Notes under the pieces: generated by a model
What the model saw: the letters and a program-made list of their open reading frames with translations, nothing else
What the model was told of the DNA's origin: nothing
The model's database searches: none
Position numbers and translations under genes: made by a program
NCBI GenBank assembly: GCA_947462335.1
Contig: OX381704.1
Location: 45,202,942 to 45,266,941 of the forward strand
Origin: Harmothoe impar
Taxonomy: Eukaryota; Annelida; Polychaeta; Phyllodocida; Polynoidae
Length of the DNA stretch: 64,000 nucleotides
Direction of reading: 5' to 3'
In this document: positions 37,439-56,300 of the stretch, in pieces
Layout of the letters: the number at the start of each line of letters is the position of its first letter
Numbering within the stretch: position 1 is the first letter of the stretch

Positions 37439-38300
37439 CACTGTAAAAAAAATGTCGTCAAAATGACGTTGAATCACCGGCAACTTTTGGGACATAACTT
37501 TCACCGTTTTTTTAACGGTGACGGTCACCGTTAATTTTACGTTGAATCACTGTTCATTTTACGTAGAATCACCGTTCATTTTACGTTGAATCATCGTTAA
37601 TTTTACTTTGAATCACCATTAATAGATTCAGAGTATTCAAATATACAGAGAATATTCGATAAGCCTCACAGGGAGTCTGATTATGGTGACTTTAGTTACT
37701 GTAGTATACATCTAAAAACTTACGGATAAGCCATACTTTGACTTTGTCCTTATCCTACACGCCACACTGGGGATCTGACTTGAATAATAGCCCTGGCCTA
37801 TACAAGAGGTTTTACTCTATAGGATTGATACAAGGCAGAGTTTCCAGAGGTGAGGATATATACATAGTATGTTACCACAAAATGGGTGTATAGATCCAGA
37901 CAGCTACTTTCTTCTGGATATTATCAAGTGATCATGGTATTTTGTCAAACCTATCACAAGATTGAATTGTTAAATTGTCAAATATATAGATTAATTGAAA
38001 ATTACCATTATTTCAACATGTATAATCCACTTCAAGGGCTCACACTCTCCATGAAAAATCTTCTTACAAACCAGGCCACCTATCTATGGCAAGATGCACA
38101 ATATGTGGCTCCCTCTGGGGTTTGACATTAGAAGATGAATTTACGTTGAATCATTGTAATCCAAACCAGGTTAGCATTTAACAAGGATCCACTGTGAAAT
38201 GGCTGATATTTACGATGCTTCACTGTATTCCAAATAACGGTGAATCAGCGTTAAATTTTACAGAGTGAATCTGTAAAAAGTACATCTATTTTTTACAGTG
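37439..38300. mobile_element. 862-bp TA-flanked MITE with CACTGTAAAAAA ends
   Basis: Inverted termini CACTGTAAAAAA (12 bp) between TA dinucleotides (37437-37438, 38301-38302). The left part holds four tandem 22-bp units and the palindrome TTAACGGTGACGGTCACCGTTAA-like at 37512-37534. Related words (TTTACGTTGAATCAT, GGTGAATCAGCGTTAA) recur near the right end. Non-coding. Confidence 0.75.
37535..37622 (+). repeat. Four tandem 22-bp units
   Basis: Consecutive 22-bp units of the form TTTTACGTTGAATCACYGTT plus two bases (37535, 37557, 37579, 37601), with one to three changes between units. Inside the MITE 37439-38300. Confidence 0.85.
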
Positions 38301-39009
38301 TAGTCTATCACTATTTTGGCTGTGAAATGTCACGTCCTGGCTGACAGGTCGTGAACTATACATCATGACGCGTACTGTATTCACATGCTATAGTCAAGAA
38401 GTAGAGCATAATATTGCTTCTTCATTAGCATCCGGGACCCTGTCCTGCCATCCTTATGATTATATGTCACTCACATAGATGAGTACCACTCATCTCTATA
38501 TTCTGACCTTCCCCTCCGCAAACTTCTCAGGGCACAGAGTCATACATCCTATAGTAGATGCCTGAGTGGCTCGCATGACTGACAGAGACTGCATGAGTTC
38601 ACACTGAACAGCTACTGAGTATCCACTAGCAATCTAAAGGAATTTCGGTATTCAAAAGAAAATGTAGGTCTACTTGAATTTACTCAACAAAATGTGTACG
38701 AAAAGTCCAATATTAAACTTATTATGACACTGATAATATCTTTTTGTGTGCATATATTTCACCATTGTGACCGTTTACCCCCAATCAATGTGCACGATAA
38801 ATGAACACAAGACCACTTTCAACACTCTAATGCATGCTGTGTACAAACTGTCAGAGATGAACCTTAGTCTTGAGGTCCTTAGATAAGGCTGCCCCAGTTA
38901 TCATCCATCGTCCTCAACAATAGGATGCCGGATGCCCAACATGCAGGGCAGCACCATGACCGGCTGCAAGGTTAATTCTGTCTGATACAGAGAGTAAGCC
39001 TGCGTGGGA

Positions 39010-39240
39010 TTAATGCTATAAGGGGAGCGTACTGCTTTAATGCATTATGCCCTTTTGTAGGTCGGCATAGTGCAACTCACCCATTTCTGCATGCATCCAT
39101 CATGCCAATTAACCCTTTACTTTTTTTGTAGATGGGGACGTCATGATGAAATAAGCCAATGCCCTATAATAATTCGCCGGAGCGGGGTATCATTATAAAA
39201 GAGAAGGTGTTAAGGCATCATGCATCCCTTGCAGGGTTAA
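39010..39240. repeat. GCAT-rich TTAA-bounded repeat, copy D
   Basis: TTTAATGCATTATGCCCTTTTG, CTGCATGCATCCATCATGCC-like core and AATTAACCC in the middle, then GTTAAGGCATCATGCATCC and a final GGGTTAA. May be two copies side by side. Confidence 0.45.
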
Positions 39241-39467
39241 CAGGATCATAGAGAGGAAGCTATAGACTACAGAGGTGTCGGCAGATAGCCTCGCCTTTAT
39301 TGGCTTATTATTGGTATACGGGCCTTATCTACCTGAGTACATTAAGTATACATCATACATGTTTACTGTATGTTATCAGTATTTATGAAGCAAGCCTATT
39401 TGAGGAACTGCCCCCCCCCCCCAATTATACAAATGTAATTTGCGTTCTACGCCTCTGGCCATACTGT

Positions 39468-44394
<4,927 letters not shown>

Positions 44395-44666
44395 TTAAAC
44401 CTTTAAAGGGAGAACAGTGATTTGATGCACAATATCCCTTTGTAGCATGATGCATGAATGCAGCTCTGGCCAGTAACTCACCAGTGCTATATACACACCC
44501 TAACACATGGAGAGTATATCCGCCCCATATAGTCTGGGGGGTAGGCATGATGCATGATGCATAATTCATCGAATTAATCACCAGCGCAGCCGCTGCATGC
44601 ATTGGTACATCATCATGGTAAATGGACATGAAGGACTTAGGTATCATGTTGTCCATACAGGGTTAA
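44395..44666. repeat. GCAT-rich TTAA-bounded repeat, copy E
   Basis: TTAAACCTTTAAAGGG at the left and CATACAGGGTTAA at the right. Inside are AGCATGATGCATGAATGCAG and CATGATGCATGATGCAT. CCTTTAAAGGG next to TTAA resembles piggyBac-type termini. The best-bounded long copy. Confidence 0.55.
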
Positions 44667-47600
44667 GGCTGTGTAGCCCTGATGGCGTGTTGTGGACCTA
44701 GACCTCTTCCTGTAACTATCAATCCCGCACTGTTCTTGACCATAGACTCACCACTATAAGGGTATTATTGTAGGCAGGGTGTGCAGCCCCCTACATCTAA
44801 CGTGCACGCAGGATGGGGGGAGTGAGGGGGTGATGTGGGAATTGCCTGTTTTAGACACTGGCTCCCATCATCTCCACCAGCAGTAACTTACTAGTGGTTG
44901 GTGTTTACAAGGTGAGGGCCATAGGGGCATATACATGAATATATAATGGGACATAGTATGCTAACCTACATCAAGACACGCAGTTCTGAGCTTTACATCT
45001 TGGTGTTTCTAACTGAGTCAACTCTAGCTGAGTAGTCAAATGGCATGAAATGGAATTTCCATCACTCATGACTGAATCAGGCAGTATCTTGTTAAGTACA
45101 ATAAAATCAATATAGGATCGGTTTGGTCCGACTCTGAACGTTCTTAGTTATATAAAATAGCTATCAATAGTAGGCCTACTACTGACGTACTATCCTTTAA
45201 CTGCTGTTTCTTAATAACTCATTCTAACTGATTATATCCTTATATCTGAGCAGCAACACAGAAAGGACAAGATGCTGCGTGCACATGGATATAGATCCTT
45301 TCTCCTTGGCTGCTCATAGAGTCCTGGCATGGATCTCCATGTTTACGGTATGAGCAGCCAGGCAAAAGTTTCCCTGCACGGAGCATCCTTGCCGCATGGC
45401 TGACCACATACATAGTTTAGTACTTTTTCTCTACATCCTTCCTGAAACCATTTAAATAGCACCTGACTAAGTCAAATCCAGCAACGGTATTTTACCACTA
45501 CTAACCCAACATCCATGTCCATACAAGGGACCACTGCCCCACCCACCCACCACACTCCTTGAATCCACCACCCACCAAACCACAGAACCACTAAATGCTC
45601 ACTGTAGGTCCTCCTTCCCCCAGTCCCTGGCCCATGTCCGGGTCACCCCCTCCCCACACACCCTCCATACATGTGATATATAGCATCCTGTTTCTACATT
45701 TCGGAGTTTTTTATTTGCATTTTTTCCTGGTTTGAACTTGTATTTGCACGTGCTCTTATTTGCTGCCCACACACTGTACACATTGGCAGCAGGGACTGCC
45801 GTCAAACACGGCCTGATGATGCCATATTAGCACAGGCTACAGGCTTATAGTATGGGTAAACTATGCCTGCTACCCTAAGGAGGATATGAGGAATACCAAT
45901 AGGTCATCTCCTGAACCTTACTTTCATGACTTCAACACTAGGGTTATCCTTGAGCAGATGCGAAATAAACTCTTATGCAAAGCCTATATTTATTTTACAG
46001 TATTACGCTTGAAAAAGGTAAATGCTGGCTTCAAATATACTGGTCAGTGATTTTTTAGCTGACAAAAGTCTGGTGATATGAAATTCAGAAACAGTTTCTC
46101 TTGACCTAAGGCTGTAGGAGAATGAGGGGTATGTAAGGTGACCCACTGCCTCCCCCAGCAGGTACTTGATGTGGAGAGTGGACCTGCCAGTGTAAGTAAA
46201 TATCTCCTCAGTTTAAATGGGTCATAGAGTGTTTTTACTACTGGACCACCTGTCTCATTGGTATTCATCCTTCAGCCATAGAGTATGAAAATCACAGGAA
46301 ACGGTTTCTTGCATGTCCTAATAAAACTGCCCAATTCTCTTACTATGAAACACTAAGTTACAATCTAAAATGTGCTTGCCATCAACATTTATGATATGTA
46401 CACAAATGGGTATCAATTCAAATTCAAACGTACATACCCAGCATCAAATTAAGTATCTATGCTAGGTTTATACCATATGGCCATGCATATGGATTAAGAG
46501 CAATGACTTTATATTCCTTCAACCTGGCCTCCAGTCTATATTAAAACGAATTCCTCTGAGAAAAGCGCACACATGCACCTAATATTGTATAGTCTGTTTT
46601 ATCAGGGAAAAGCTAATGTGGCCACTAGTGTCGTTTAACTCCAACTGATATTTACCTATAGGCGGTATCTAAGATAAAAGGCCCCCATAAACGTGTCTTG
46701 CAGTTCTAAGCTCTACAGGTGCCCCTATCAGGTGAGTGGACAGTGGGTGCAGGATACAGGGGTAGAAGGGGTAGACTTATCGTCCTGTCAGCAGGTCCCT
46801 GTCACAGTAAGGTAAGTATGGGGTGTAGGGGGGCTACATCTGACCTGGTATCTAATCTACCCTCCCCTCCTCCTGCTGCTGGTGGTGGCACCTGCCAGAC
46901 GTCAGCACCTCAGTGCTACAGGTACCCTGCTGATACCAAGTCCTGCACAGACCACACTACCTCACACAGTGGGTCCTAGATATACAGGTATGTACTTCCA
47001 CTATTGCAAAAGGGGAACTAGTGAACTACATTGTTATACTAAAATGAAAGCCTCTGAATTTTATATGCATAATTATAACTTATTATAGAGGTCATACGAA
47101 CAAATTCCCTGAAATCCAGTGAAAAATCTCAAGGTTTTCATACCTGGGAACTGGCTGGAGTCTGCGACTCCCGGCAGGTACCATATGGGTTTTTATACAG
47201 TTAGGATCGTCAAGACAAGAGACATAGACTAGTGGTACAGTCGGAGCTATTTTACTTCCGCATGAATCACACTCATGCACCATCAACCACAAGATGGCTT
47301 TGCTACAAGACAGTCCTTACGTTGGCCCTGAGACCTGTTTCATGCTACCTGGTAGTTGAAGACGGTCCAAGTACCCTACGTGCCTGCTCTCAGACGTGCC
47401 TCCTCAGGAGGTGGTAGGGCAGGGAGAGGGGGAGGGCTGGAGGGAGAGAGCATTTATAGCTGGAGCCATGTCATATGATGCCGGTGAAGACACTTTTACG
47501 ATCACTATATATGATCATTTACTTCCTCAAAATGTATTGACTTACACATGGTTGTACACTAATCTGATAAAATGTGGAAATAAATGTCATTAAAATCGCT

Positions 47601-47867
47601 AAGATGGAAATACTAGGTGTTATACATACAACTAATGCTTAATATGTAGTATCATAGACTAATAGTAAGGCAGTCGGACGGTCAGCTGCCAAAGAGTTGA
47701 AGGCACCTGTAGGCCTACACACGTAAGTATGAATTTCACCTGGGGTGAGCAACCGAGTTGTGGAGTTAGTAAACATGTATATAAAACCACATTCTATCAG
47801 TTACATAAACTTCTTTTTATTGGTATATATGTCTGGACCCTTCAGCCCCTTATCCTACAGTTGGGTC
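44667..47867. other. Intronic spacer without recognised gene
   Basis: No exon or transposon boundary recognised. A donor-like AAG|GTAAGT at about 46811-46816 (plus strand) stands alone without a supporting frame. Confidence 0.5.
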
Positions 47868-48034
47868 TTAAAGGACAGCATGATGCCTCTAGACTACATG
47901 TTTTACGATGCACCAACGCAGTGCCAACATCACTGCGAGTTTCTAGCTGGGCCGGGGCTGCATTCATGCATCATGACAAAAAAGGGCACATCGCATTAGA
48001 TCACTATGATGCATTGAGCCCTTTAAATGGTTAA
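47868..48034. repeat. GCAT-rich TTAA-bounded repeat, copy F
   Basis: TTAAAGGACAGCATGATGCC at the left and GATGCATTGAGCCCTTTAAA then TGGTTAA at the right, with CTGCATTCATGCATCATGAC in the middle: 167 bp with TTAA at each end. Confidence 0.6.
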
Positions 48035-49123
48035 GTCTACACCTGAATTCCATGTTAGCCTGTAACAGTACACCCCCATACTGCTACTCATTGTACATAT
48101 CTATGTCATGTATGTTTTTATACTCCCTTCCACCGGACAAATTATGGTCTGTTCAAGTGACATAATGTGGGTCCAAACATCTTACTCACAATATTCCTTG
48201 CAATTGGGGACTGACGATGATTTATGTGTAGAAATATGGTTTCCATATTCATCACAGTCCTGCTCTAAGTAAAAACACCTCCCCCTTTTACAATTACTTT
48301 GTACAGTTGTTATGTTCAGTTATGTGAGACATGCTATGTGTTTCTTCCTTTGCCTTTAGTATGTTAACGTGGAAGCTAGTATTAAGGGATCAGGATCTCC
48401 ACTGCCCCATGTACTTCGCCATGAAACCTTCAGGTTCTTGTCAGGACAGTGTCCTTGGTCTTTAGGTCAGGGATCTACTTCCTACTCTTAGTCGTATAGG
48501 TCATACAGTTATACTGGGCCTGGATGATATGACTTTGATATTGGCTGTACTGTTAGTGACCCCTTCATGTCTCATATTTGCGTGGATTAGATCCTGTCTA
48601 TCAGGGGGTATTGTATGTCTAGTCTCCCTATCACTTGGTTATAGTATCCCTGCACACTGCTCACATCCCGGACAACACTTTGACATGTGGCACACTTAAA
48701 CTTGTAAGGATCCTGTCGTTAAGGGATGTTGTTGCAAATCATACTCTGTTATAGAAAAGTGACATCTGCAAGGTCCTGCTTGGCCAGTCTTAAATTCTCT
48801 TTCCTATCTTTCTTTAAAATAATATATGAGCCATCTTTTCCTTGGAAATGTTCCCAAAGTGACTCTCCTTAGGATATTTTCCTCATCTTTTTTAAAGGCA
48901 TTTTGATCCTTGACGGATCGTGGATAAGCCCCTGCGGTGACCGTGGGACAATCCGCGAGGCTGGTGCTGGAGAGAGTACAGATCTAGAGTGGGGGGAGGG
49001 GAGGAGGGGGTGTATAGACGGACCCATTCCGACCTGATAAACCTGCCAGCTCCCCCATGCATGTGATGCACGTCAGCCACTCGGCTACCGTAAAACACAC
49101 ATGGACGTATATACATGCCTATA

Positions 49124-49280
49124 ATAACCCTCTAGGGACAGCACATGGGAGCCTGCCACCACTGCTCTCCTGCCCTATGCTATGGGGTTGATACACTCCT
49201 AAAGATCGGTATGATGCTCTAGGGCAAGGTACTCGTAGTGATGAATATGAAGTCTTGAGGCACCATGTTGTAAACAGTAC
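49124..49280. repeat. GCAT-rich repeat, copy G
   Basis: AACCCTCTAGGGACAGCA at the left and GAGGCACCATGTTGTAAACA at the right, like the ends of copies E and F but diverged. Boundaries approximate. Confidence 0.4.
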
Positions 49281-52200
49281 ACATTCTAGATTGGAAATAT
49301 CTTCAAGGCTGCTACAAATATGAGTATGCTGATGTTAAACTTAATTATACTTGCCTACACCACAACTTCCAAGGCATTGACCCAGTTCTCTTTCCAATTA
49401 ATTATTTTCACAAGTTTATAATGTGGGAAAGGGGCAGTTTTTTTTTACTATTGCATTCACATTCAAGTTGACATTTAAATTAAATATGTCTCGTCTGTGC
49501 CAAGTGTGCCTTTCCTTGGGTCTATATATATACAGCTTGTTTTTGTGTCTATATATAAGTTACAGGTACATAAACTGGGGGTTAACTGTAGGTGTTGAGG
49601 GGCCTGTACTCAGTGTACTGTAAGTGTCTGGCAGGGCGGGCCTATAAAAAACACATAAAGAAGTAGTCAACCCGGTTGGCACCAGACGTCTCAGTATATA
49701 AGATGTCCGTTTTTTCTTAATGCCTGTTTCATGGGGGGGGGGGGGGGGGGATATGTACTTGTAAAATGGCCAATTGATTCAGGTATTTCACCAACTTCCC
49801 TATGGCTTCAGAGTTCCATGACAGTGACTGTACACAAACTCTTTATACACAGTCCTGAACTTTTCCGCCACTTCAGGCACATTTCTCACTTGATGGATAA
49901 GTAGTGGCAGACCTGGGGCGCACCACTTGCAGCCATACGCCCCCCCCCCCCCCCCCACCTCCTGTCAGCATGGCAGTAGGGGTAGATTCCTGACCCCAAG
50001 GACCGCCAAGTCAGCACTTTCCATCCTGCCTGAGCTGCTCAGAGTTGCTCTGTGAGTGGCTCTGTAGATCATCTTGACTATCAGGCCTCAAGTACTAAAA
50101 ACTACACCCCAAAAAACAGCCCCACATCCCTTGCCAAACCAACCATAATCAAATCAGTCAGCAATACTGTGAGCAAAAGGCAAGCCTGCAATTTCTAAGT
50201 TTTCTCCTCGGGAATATACAGCAAGAATACTTTTTGAGGAGAGCATCCCAAGAAGAACATAATGCCTATTTTCTCCAATTGCAATACCATCCTCTTCCTT
50301 TCTGGGGGGGGGGGGGAGGTGTGAGGGTGTTGAACTGTGACAGGTACCTTGTCTGAAATAGGGTGTACAGTTTATGTATGAACATGTTTGCATGTATTCC
50401 AACATATCCAGCGGTAGATCCAGTAATTTGAAAAGGGTGAGAAGTAAACCGTCGTAAAAGGCTACCCTGGAGACCCCCTCCCCCCATAATAAGAGGGTCC
50501 CTATGTTATAGCTTATAAGCTATACGCCTATAGTTCCCCTACCCCGGTATCCCCCCTGAATTCCATTCCCTCTTTCCTGTTTAAAAACAACAACTTCTAT
50601 CCTTTTTGCCAATCCCTGGAGGGAGGAGAATGAGGGTGATCAACTATGACAAGTAACTTGTAAGAAGCAGTAGTCCTGTACATTACTGAGGTGAGGTGGG
50701 AGGTAAAACCACCTCAGGTCCAGACCCTGAGGTCTGCACAGCTCTATGCTGTAGGGTATACATGCACACAGCCCGGTACTGTGTTATGGAAACATGGATG
50801 GTATATGTTGTGTATGTTTATAGACATGCTCAAGGCCCTTCTACCAGTATCTTATTTTAAAATAAAATAATCTTATATCTCAAGAAATTTTCATAAATAT
50901 CTGTAACCATTGTAACTCCGAATGTAAAGTGGCAACTCTATTCTGTCTTAATATTTTTACCAAATGAATACATCGCATAAAATGCCTCAAAGAATACCAA
51001 AGGGGACCAAGTCATCATTATATATATTATACTGCAGCAGTTAAGTGCTTAGTAGATGCAGGTTCTGTTTACTCTATTAGAGTAAACTTGCTTAAGGCTC
51101 AAGACACCAATAAAATAAGTGATTTCAAGCTAGATGTAGCGCATCGAATGTAATAAGCCCTGTGGGTGAGGCTGCAAGGCCTTGTGAAAGTCTAGGGTAG
51201 GATACGGGGAGTATGGAGGTATCTATTCTTGTCCCCAGCTCCCCACTACTACCCTCCAGTAGTTAGTCCCCACTACAACTCACCTCCTCCTGCTCCTGGA
51301 GCCTGGAGTGTACCTGACAACCCCCTCCAGTAACTGCCATACACTGGAGCAGGCAGACTACTCCCACCACAAGACTGTCCCACAGCCATATCTCACAACC
51401 CTTTCACACTTTTCCCTCTACTACCTCTACCCCCACAAACATATAGCCACGGCAAATGCAAACAGAATGGTCACATTGCAAGACAAGTATTTCCTATGTA
51501 GCAAATGTTCTGTGATATGCTCTCTTACTCTAGAAGGCTTAATGAGCATCATCTAAGTGGTTAGTTGCATAACGTTGTCATCTAGACTAGTGAGAGACAA
51601 AAGTAAACACTTGGTCATGCATCTCTAGGAGATTTATATACCGGTAGCATTGTTCCTGGAATTTAAAGATCCCTTTGCTGTATTACCCAGTGACTCGTAG
51701 GATTTTGCATTGTGACTGGTCTGAGACCAACGGCAACCAGGCCCATCATCTCACAGATGCATGGAGATCATGGGGTCATAAAAAAGGGCGAATCTCTAGG
51801 AAGTTGCTGATCAAGTTTCTATACTGCACCCCATGCACTATAGCAATCCATGGCCAGACGTATAATCTACCTATCGAAGTTCCCCATATCCCCACCCTAC
51901 TCTTACTCATCGATTTTCATTGAGATCAATACAATGTCTATCTAATGGAGTTATTGGTCGGCTGATCACAAGTCCCTCCTGCACTATATAATAGAGTGTT
52001 AGCGGTGCATCCCAGTCCCCTGCTGTTTCATGTGGATCTTCCCACCGTGAGTCTGCCGCACTGGCAGATATTATTTCCTGACTCCATCGTTTGTCTACCT
52101 CCACAAAAAGAGAGAATGTACTCGCAGACCTGCAAGTCAGGAGTTTCAGTTTCCTAGTTACACCGGTCTGTTAGTTCGGTAAGTTAGGCATGTCTGTGAA

Positions 52201-53180
52201 ATGAGTTCTGGATTGGGTTTGTGTGCTTGTTTGTTTGTGTGTTTGGGTATTTAACGTCCCGTCAGCCTTTTCATGGGAACATAAAACGCTAAAAGGGAAC
52301 AGCCTTTGACAAGATGCTAGACCCTGGGATGAGGAGCTGCCTCCATGTTGAGAAGTTGATTTGGCAGACTGGACAGACCTGGGCGATTTGAGTTTTTCCA
52401 TTTAGGTTCAAATCAGGGTAAACGAAGCACCATCAGATAATGAGACGGAACAACCTTCCTTCCTTTTCAAAGCAACTCAATGAAAAATAAACATATTTTT
52501 ACAAAAGAAAATACTAGGAGTAGGACCCGCTCACTACCGCCATATATACTAGTACTCATAGATTCTTACATTGTAACGCCTTCATTGTTGTACCCTACCT
52601 GCTCTGCACACCTCATGGTTGAGTTACTCCACCACCGTTAGCCTCAGGATACATGTCTGAGTAGTATCGATTGCCGACTTACCTAGAACAAGGAAAGGAC
52701 ATTGGTTAGATACACATTTATATCATCTATATAACATGTATTTAATGGGTAGAGAATACATAATCTACTAACGCAGTAGTCATAACCAGAAGATTGTGGA
52801 GAAACTATATCTGAAAACGTTAAAAGAATGATAGCAATGGGAAGAGGTATATGTCTAGCCCCAACGGTCTAACCTAGCACCCATATACATGTATAATAAG
52901 TGGTTTTATCTTTAGAACAGCAACGCACACTTGAGTTGTGTGAACTTAAGGTCAGTACATGTATAGGGCCCCGACCACTGTCACTGGTATGATTGGCTTT
53001 AATTGCATTAATGTCACCCCTATTTAACATCAAGTACTACAACAGTAAGTAGATAAAGGGGGTCATTACAGGCCGTCTGTATTCTCCATATTATACATCC
53101 TGTCGTCTTCAGGACAGGGAAAACACATTGTACAAGCCCGTCGTCACCCCTCTCATCACCCCTACAATGTCTAAACATGT
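49281..53180. other. Intronic spacer with G/C homopolymers
   Basis: Holds G18 (49733-49750), C17 (49940-49956) and G13 (50304-50316). A stretch at 52205-52300 with (TTTG)n and TATTTAACGTCCCGTC resembles a repeat common in mollusc genomes; a second fragment (TTGTTTAACATCCTG) is near 56065. No gene recognised. Confidence 0.5.
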
Positions 53181-53399
53181 TATGGGCAACATAGTATTTT
53201 AATACAATATGCCCTTTGTCATCATGTATCGATTTGCCGGTGCTGTATTCATGCATCACTATGACCCTATGGTGGCTGATATAATCCCAGATGGTCAGCA
53301 CGATGCACCAATGCATCACCACATCACCAGCAAGGTACTCGCTGTCGCTGCATTGGTGCATCATGAAATCAAGGCATCATCCGGCCCCTAGAAGGTTAA
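53181..53399. repeat. GCAT-rich TTAA-bounded repeat, copy H
   Basis: Contains CTGTATTCATGCATCACTAT, CACGATGCACCAATGCATC and CTGCATTGGTGCATCATGA, and ends CCTAGAAGGTTAA. Left boundary approximate. Confidence 0.5.
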
Positions 53400-56300
53400 T
53401 GACTGTACCACAACTATCCCACTCTGTCTCTGGAGTGTTTTTTTTATCATAAACATTGTTCCTCCAAAAGAGAGATTTTATTTTGAGGTGATTGTTTAAA
53501 CCAGTAGTAGCATCAAGTACAGGGTCAACGTTGGATGCCCTAGGTCAGCAGACACTCCTGGCCTTGCGTGGAAAAGTCCACAACAAAAAGTTACAGTGTG
53601 TGATTGTTGTTATCCCGACCTGAATGTGTATAAAAGTGGAATGCCCTTATTTGGTAACGCGTCCCTGGGCATCACTCAGGGAGGACACTGTATGTATATA
53701 AGGGGTGACTGACACTAGTGACATGGGGCGGGGGTTGGGGGGGGGGTTATACAGGTCCCACCTCTAGTGGTGACCGGGCCAACCTCCACAACATTTGGTA
53801 TCTCAGTTTGATTTTGATTGACCTGCAATTGTTTTGGTTCATAATACTACACATAGGTGGGAATAAGAACATACATGTTTAACATGGATGTGCTATTATT
53901 ACCTGTACCCGAATTGGTTTAGAGCAGACATCACGGTACACGCCCCATGCACATCATCTGAGACGAAACACTTCAGTTTGACCATAATAATGCTGCCTCA
54001 TAGACTCGGTAGTACTAATGATTATATTCAGTACTAGAAGATAGCATTGGATTTGGAGTCTATATGATTCAATCTGCTATATATACCGATAGGTAGTAAT
54101 CCCGGGTAGTAATGCAGGGGTACCAGGATACAGCTGCCTGTGGGCCCTGATGCTACATGTGTAAATAGACTGATGGTGTTTGGGGCTGTATCAGTCTATA
54201 CAGGTCAATCTGTGGTCATCGTCATGGTAAGGCCGTCTGAGGGCACCTCCCATTATTATCTGTAAAGGATACATGTGGTCTTCAGTAATTTAACTTTTTT
54301 TTGGATGCCCCCTATTCCATGAAAGGATGACGTGGTGATAAGGGCTGATATCAATTAAGTATACCACAACCCTCCATGTATCAGAACAACATCCTCTCTA
54401 CCAAATATTTTTTTAAAGGGAGTTTCGGGTTACCGGACCCTACTTACCAAAGCAGGACCGACCCTAGACATTTTTATCCAGAGTCAATTTGATAGTCCAT
54501 GTCGTTGCCAGGGAGTCGTCACTGAAGTTTGCGAGTCAATTCTTGGGTACTTTTCAGGCCAAATTAAAAGGGGGAAAAATCCGACCGACCTAGCCTAGAT
54601 TTTCAGACCATGTTATCTGAAACACACCTCTGATATTTTGGCCTAAGTCTTGGAGATGGGGTATTGTCTTCCCTTACTCTAACTAATCTCGTTGAAATCA
54701 GATAACAAGTTGACTTAAGCATTCCAGGAAAATACTTTTCCCTAAACCTGCTGGAGCAATCAGCACTCGATGTACCGGGTATAGATCCTTACTAAGTATT
54801 CTTAAATTAGCTGTCAGTAGCTGTGCAGGTGTAGTACTACCGGTATATATAGATTTCTCTATTACGGTAGAAGTTGTCTGAGTGGCAGTAGGGAGATGGC
54901 TGTAATTACCAAATGTGTGTAATTGGGATAATGACATAAGCCCTTAACCTACATAATGTAATACTTATTACAGAAACTATCGTCCCTAGATAACCCTCGA
55001 ACACATACACATATTAGCATAATACATGCATTACATTCCTCAGAAGCTGAGAACCAGGGTTTATCCTATTTGCTTGAAACTTAGGGACATTAATACAGCA
55101 GAATGTGTTTACAGCTTAATACTGCTGGTGTCACTTAGTGCAAAGGGCACCAGACACAGGAGGAAGGCCGCCACCTGCAGCCCTCTCAGCACTCTGTGTC
55201 TGGGCTATCTGTGTGTGCAGGTGGGTTGGGGGCGCATTCCTTGACCACTGGTCAGTGGGTGGCTGCACCTAGACACCCACCAGAATGGCTCATCCTGCAG
55301 CCATGAGCTCATCTTTGGCAAATAGCATAGGGAATGCAAGCTCCCATTTTCAGCATAGACTTTCAATTTACAATGTATTCAATAGAAGGCGGATGCCTGA
55401 CTCTTCACTTCTACAGATATCTACACAACATATACTACTATGAACAGTTTTACAGCGCTGTCTCAAAGTCAAATGTTTGAATCATAGACTAAGAGTTTTA
55501 GTAACTGAGTAAGAGGGAGACTACTCAGCTCAGGAAACTTCCCTATTGGTGTCGCAGCTATGAGGAGGTATATATCCCATCCTGAAGCTATCACTCATTT
55601 GCTACAGCGCACATGTTGTTTTCATGGAACTAGTGTCAGTGAGTGAGCCTACACACATTCAGTAACATTGTAACATTCTTACCATTATTATTAATGCTGT
55701 AGATGTGGGGCATGTTAAGCTGTGACTCAGCTGGGAGGTGACCCACTCTGATGAGCCTCATCCAGCAGCCACCCACACAGTATCTGTCAGTGCTATAACC
55801 TCCTCCCCCACTTTCAACTACTAGTATGCACAAGATATAGTACATCTCTGAGCTGTTATGTCTATGGTAGATCTCTGAGTTATTGGTTGGAACTTGGACT
55901 GAGAGGATGTCTCTAGCATAGATCCCAAGGCTGTTGGTGAGACAGCGAGATGCCTATATTAGATCTCTGAGCTGTTGGTGGGGCTAAGAGAGGTGTAGGC
56001 GAAGACGCCGATCTCTGAACTAATGACTTTGGTAACAATATTGGTTTGATTGATTGATTGATTAATTTGTTTAACATCCTGATGTATATCCAGTACCTTA
56101 CGGGACATATCTCAAGTTGGCAAGGAGTAGACGGCAGCCATAAATAGTGGTAATCCGCCTTGAGCACAGTCGTAAGACAGATATTCATATACTGCTTGCC
56201 TGATACAGCAGTGAATTTTATCGAAGGATAGCAAGTGTTCTTTTATTTGCCTGGTCCTACCTACCTGGGCTAGTACCATAGTAGGCAGTGCCAGACGAAC

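Noticed and set aside
52205..52430. tRNA-derived SINE, suggested by GGTTCAAAT near 52405
   Set aside because: No convincing A box at the right spacing and no tail; kept only as a possible repeat fragment.
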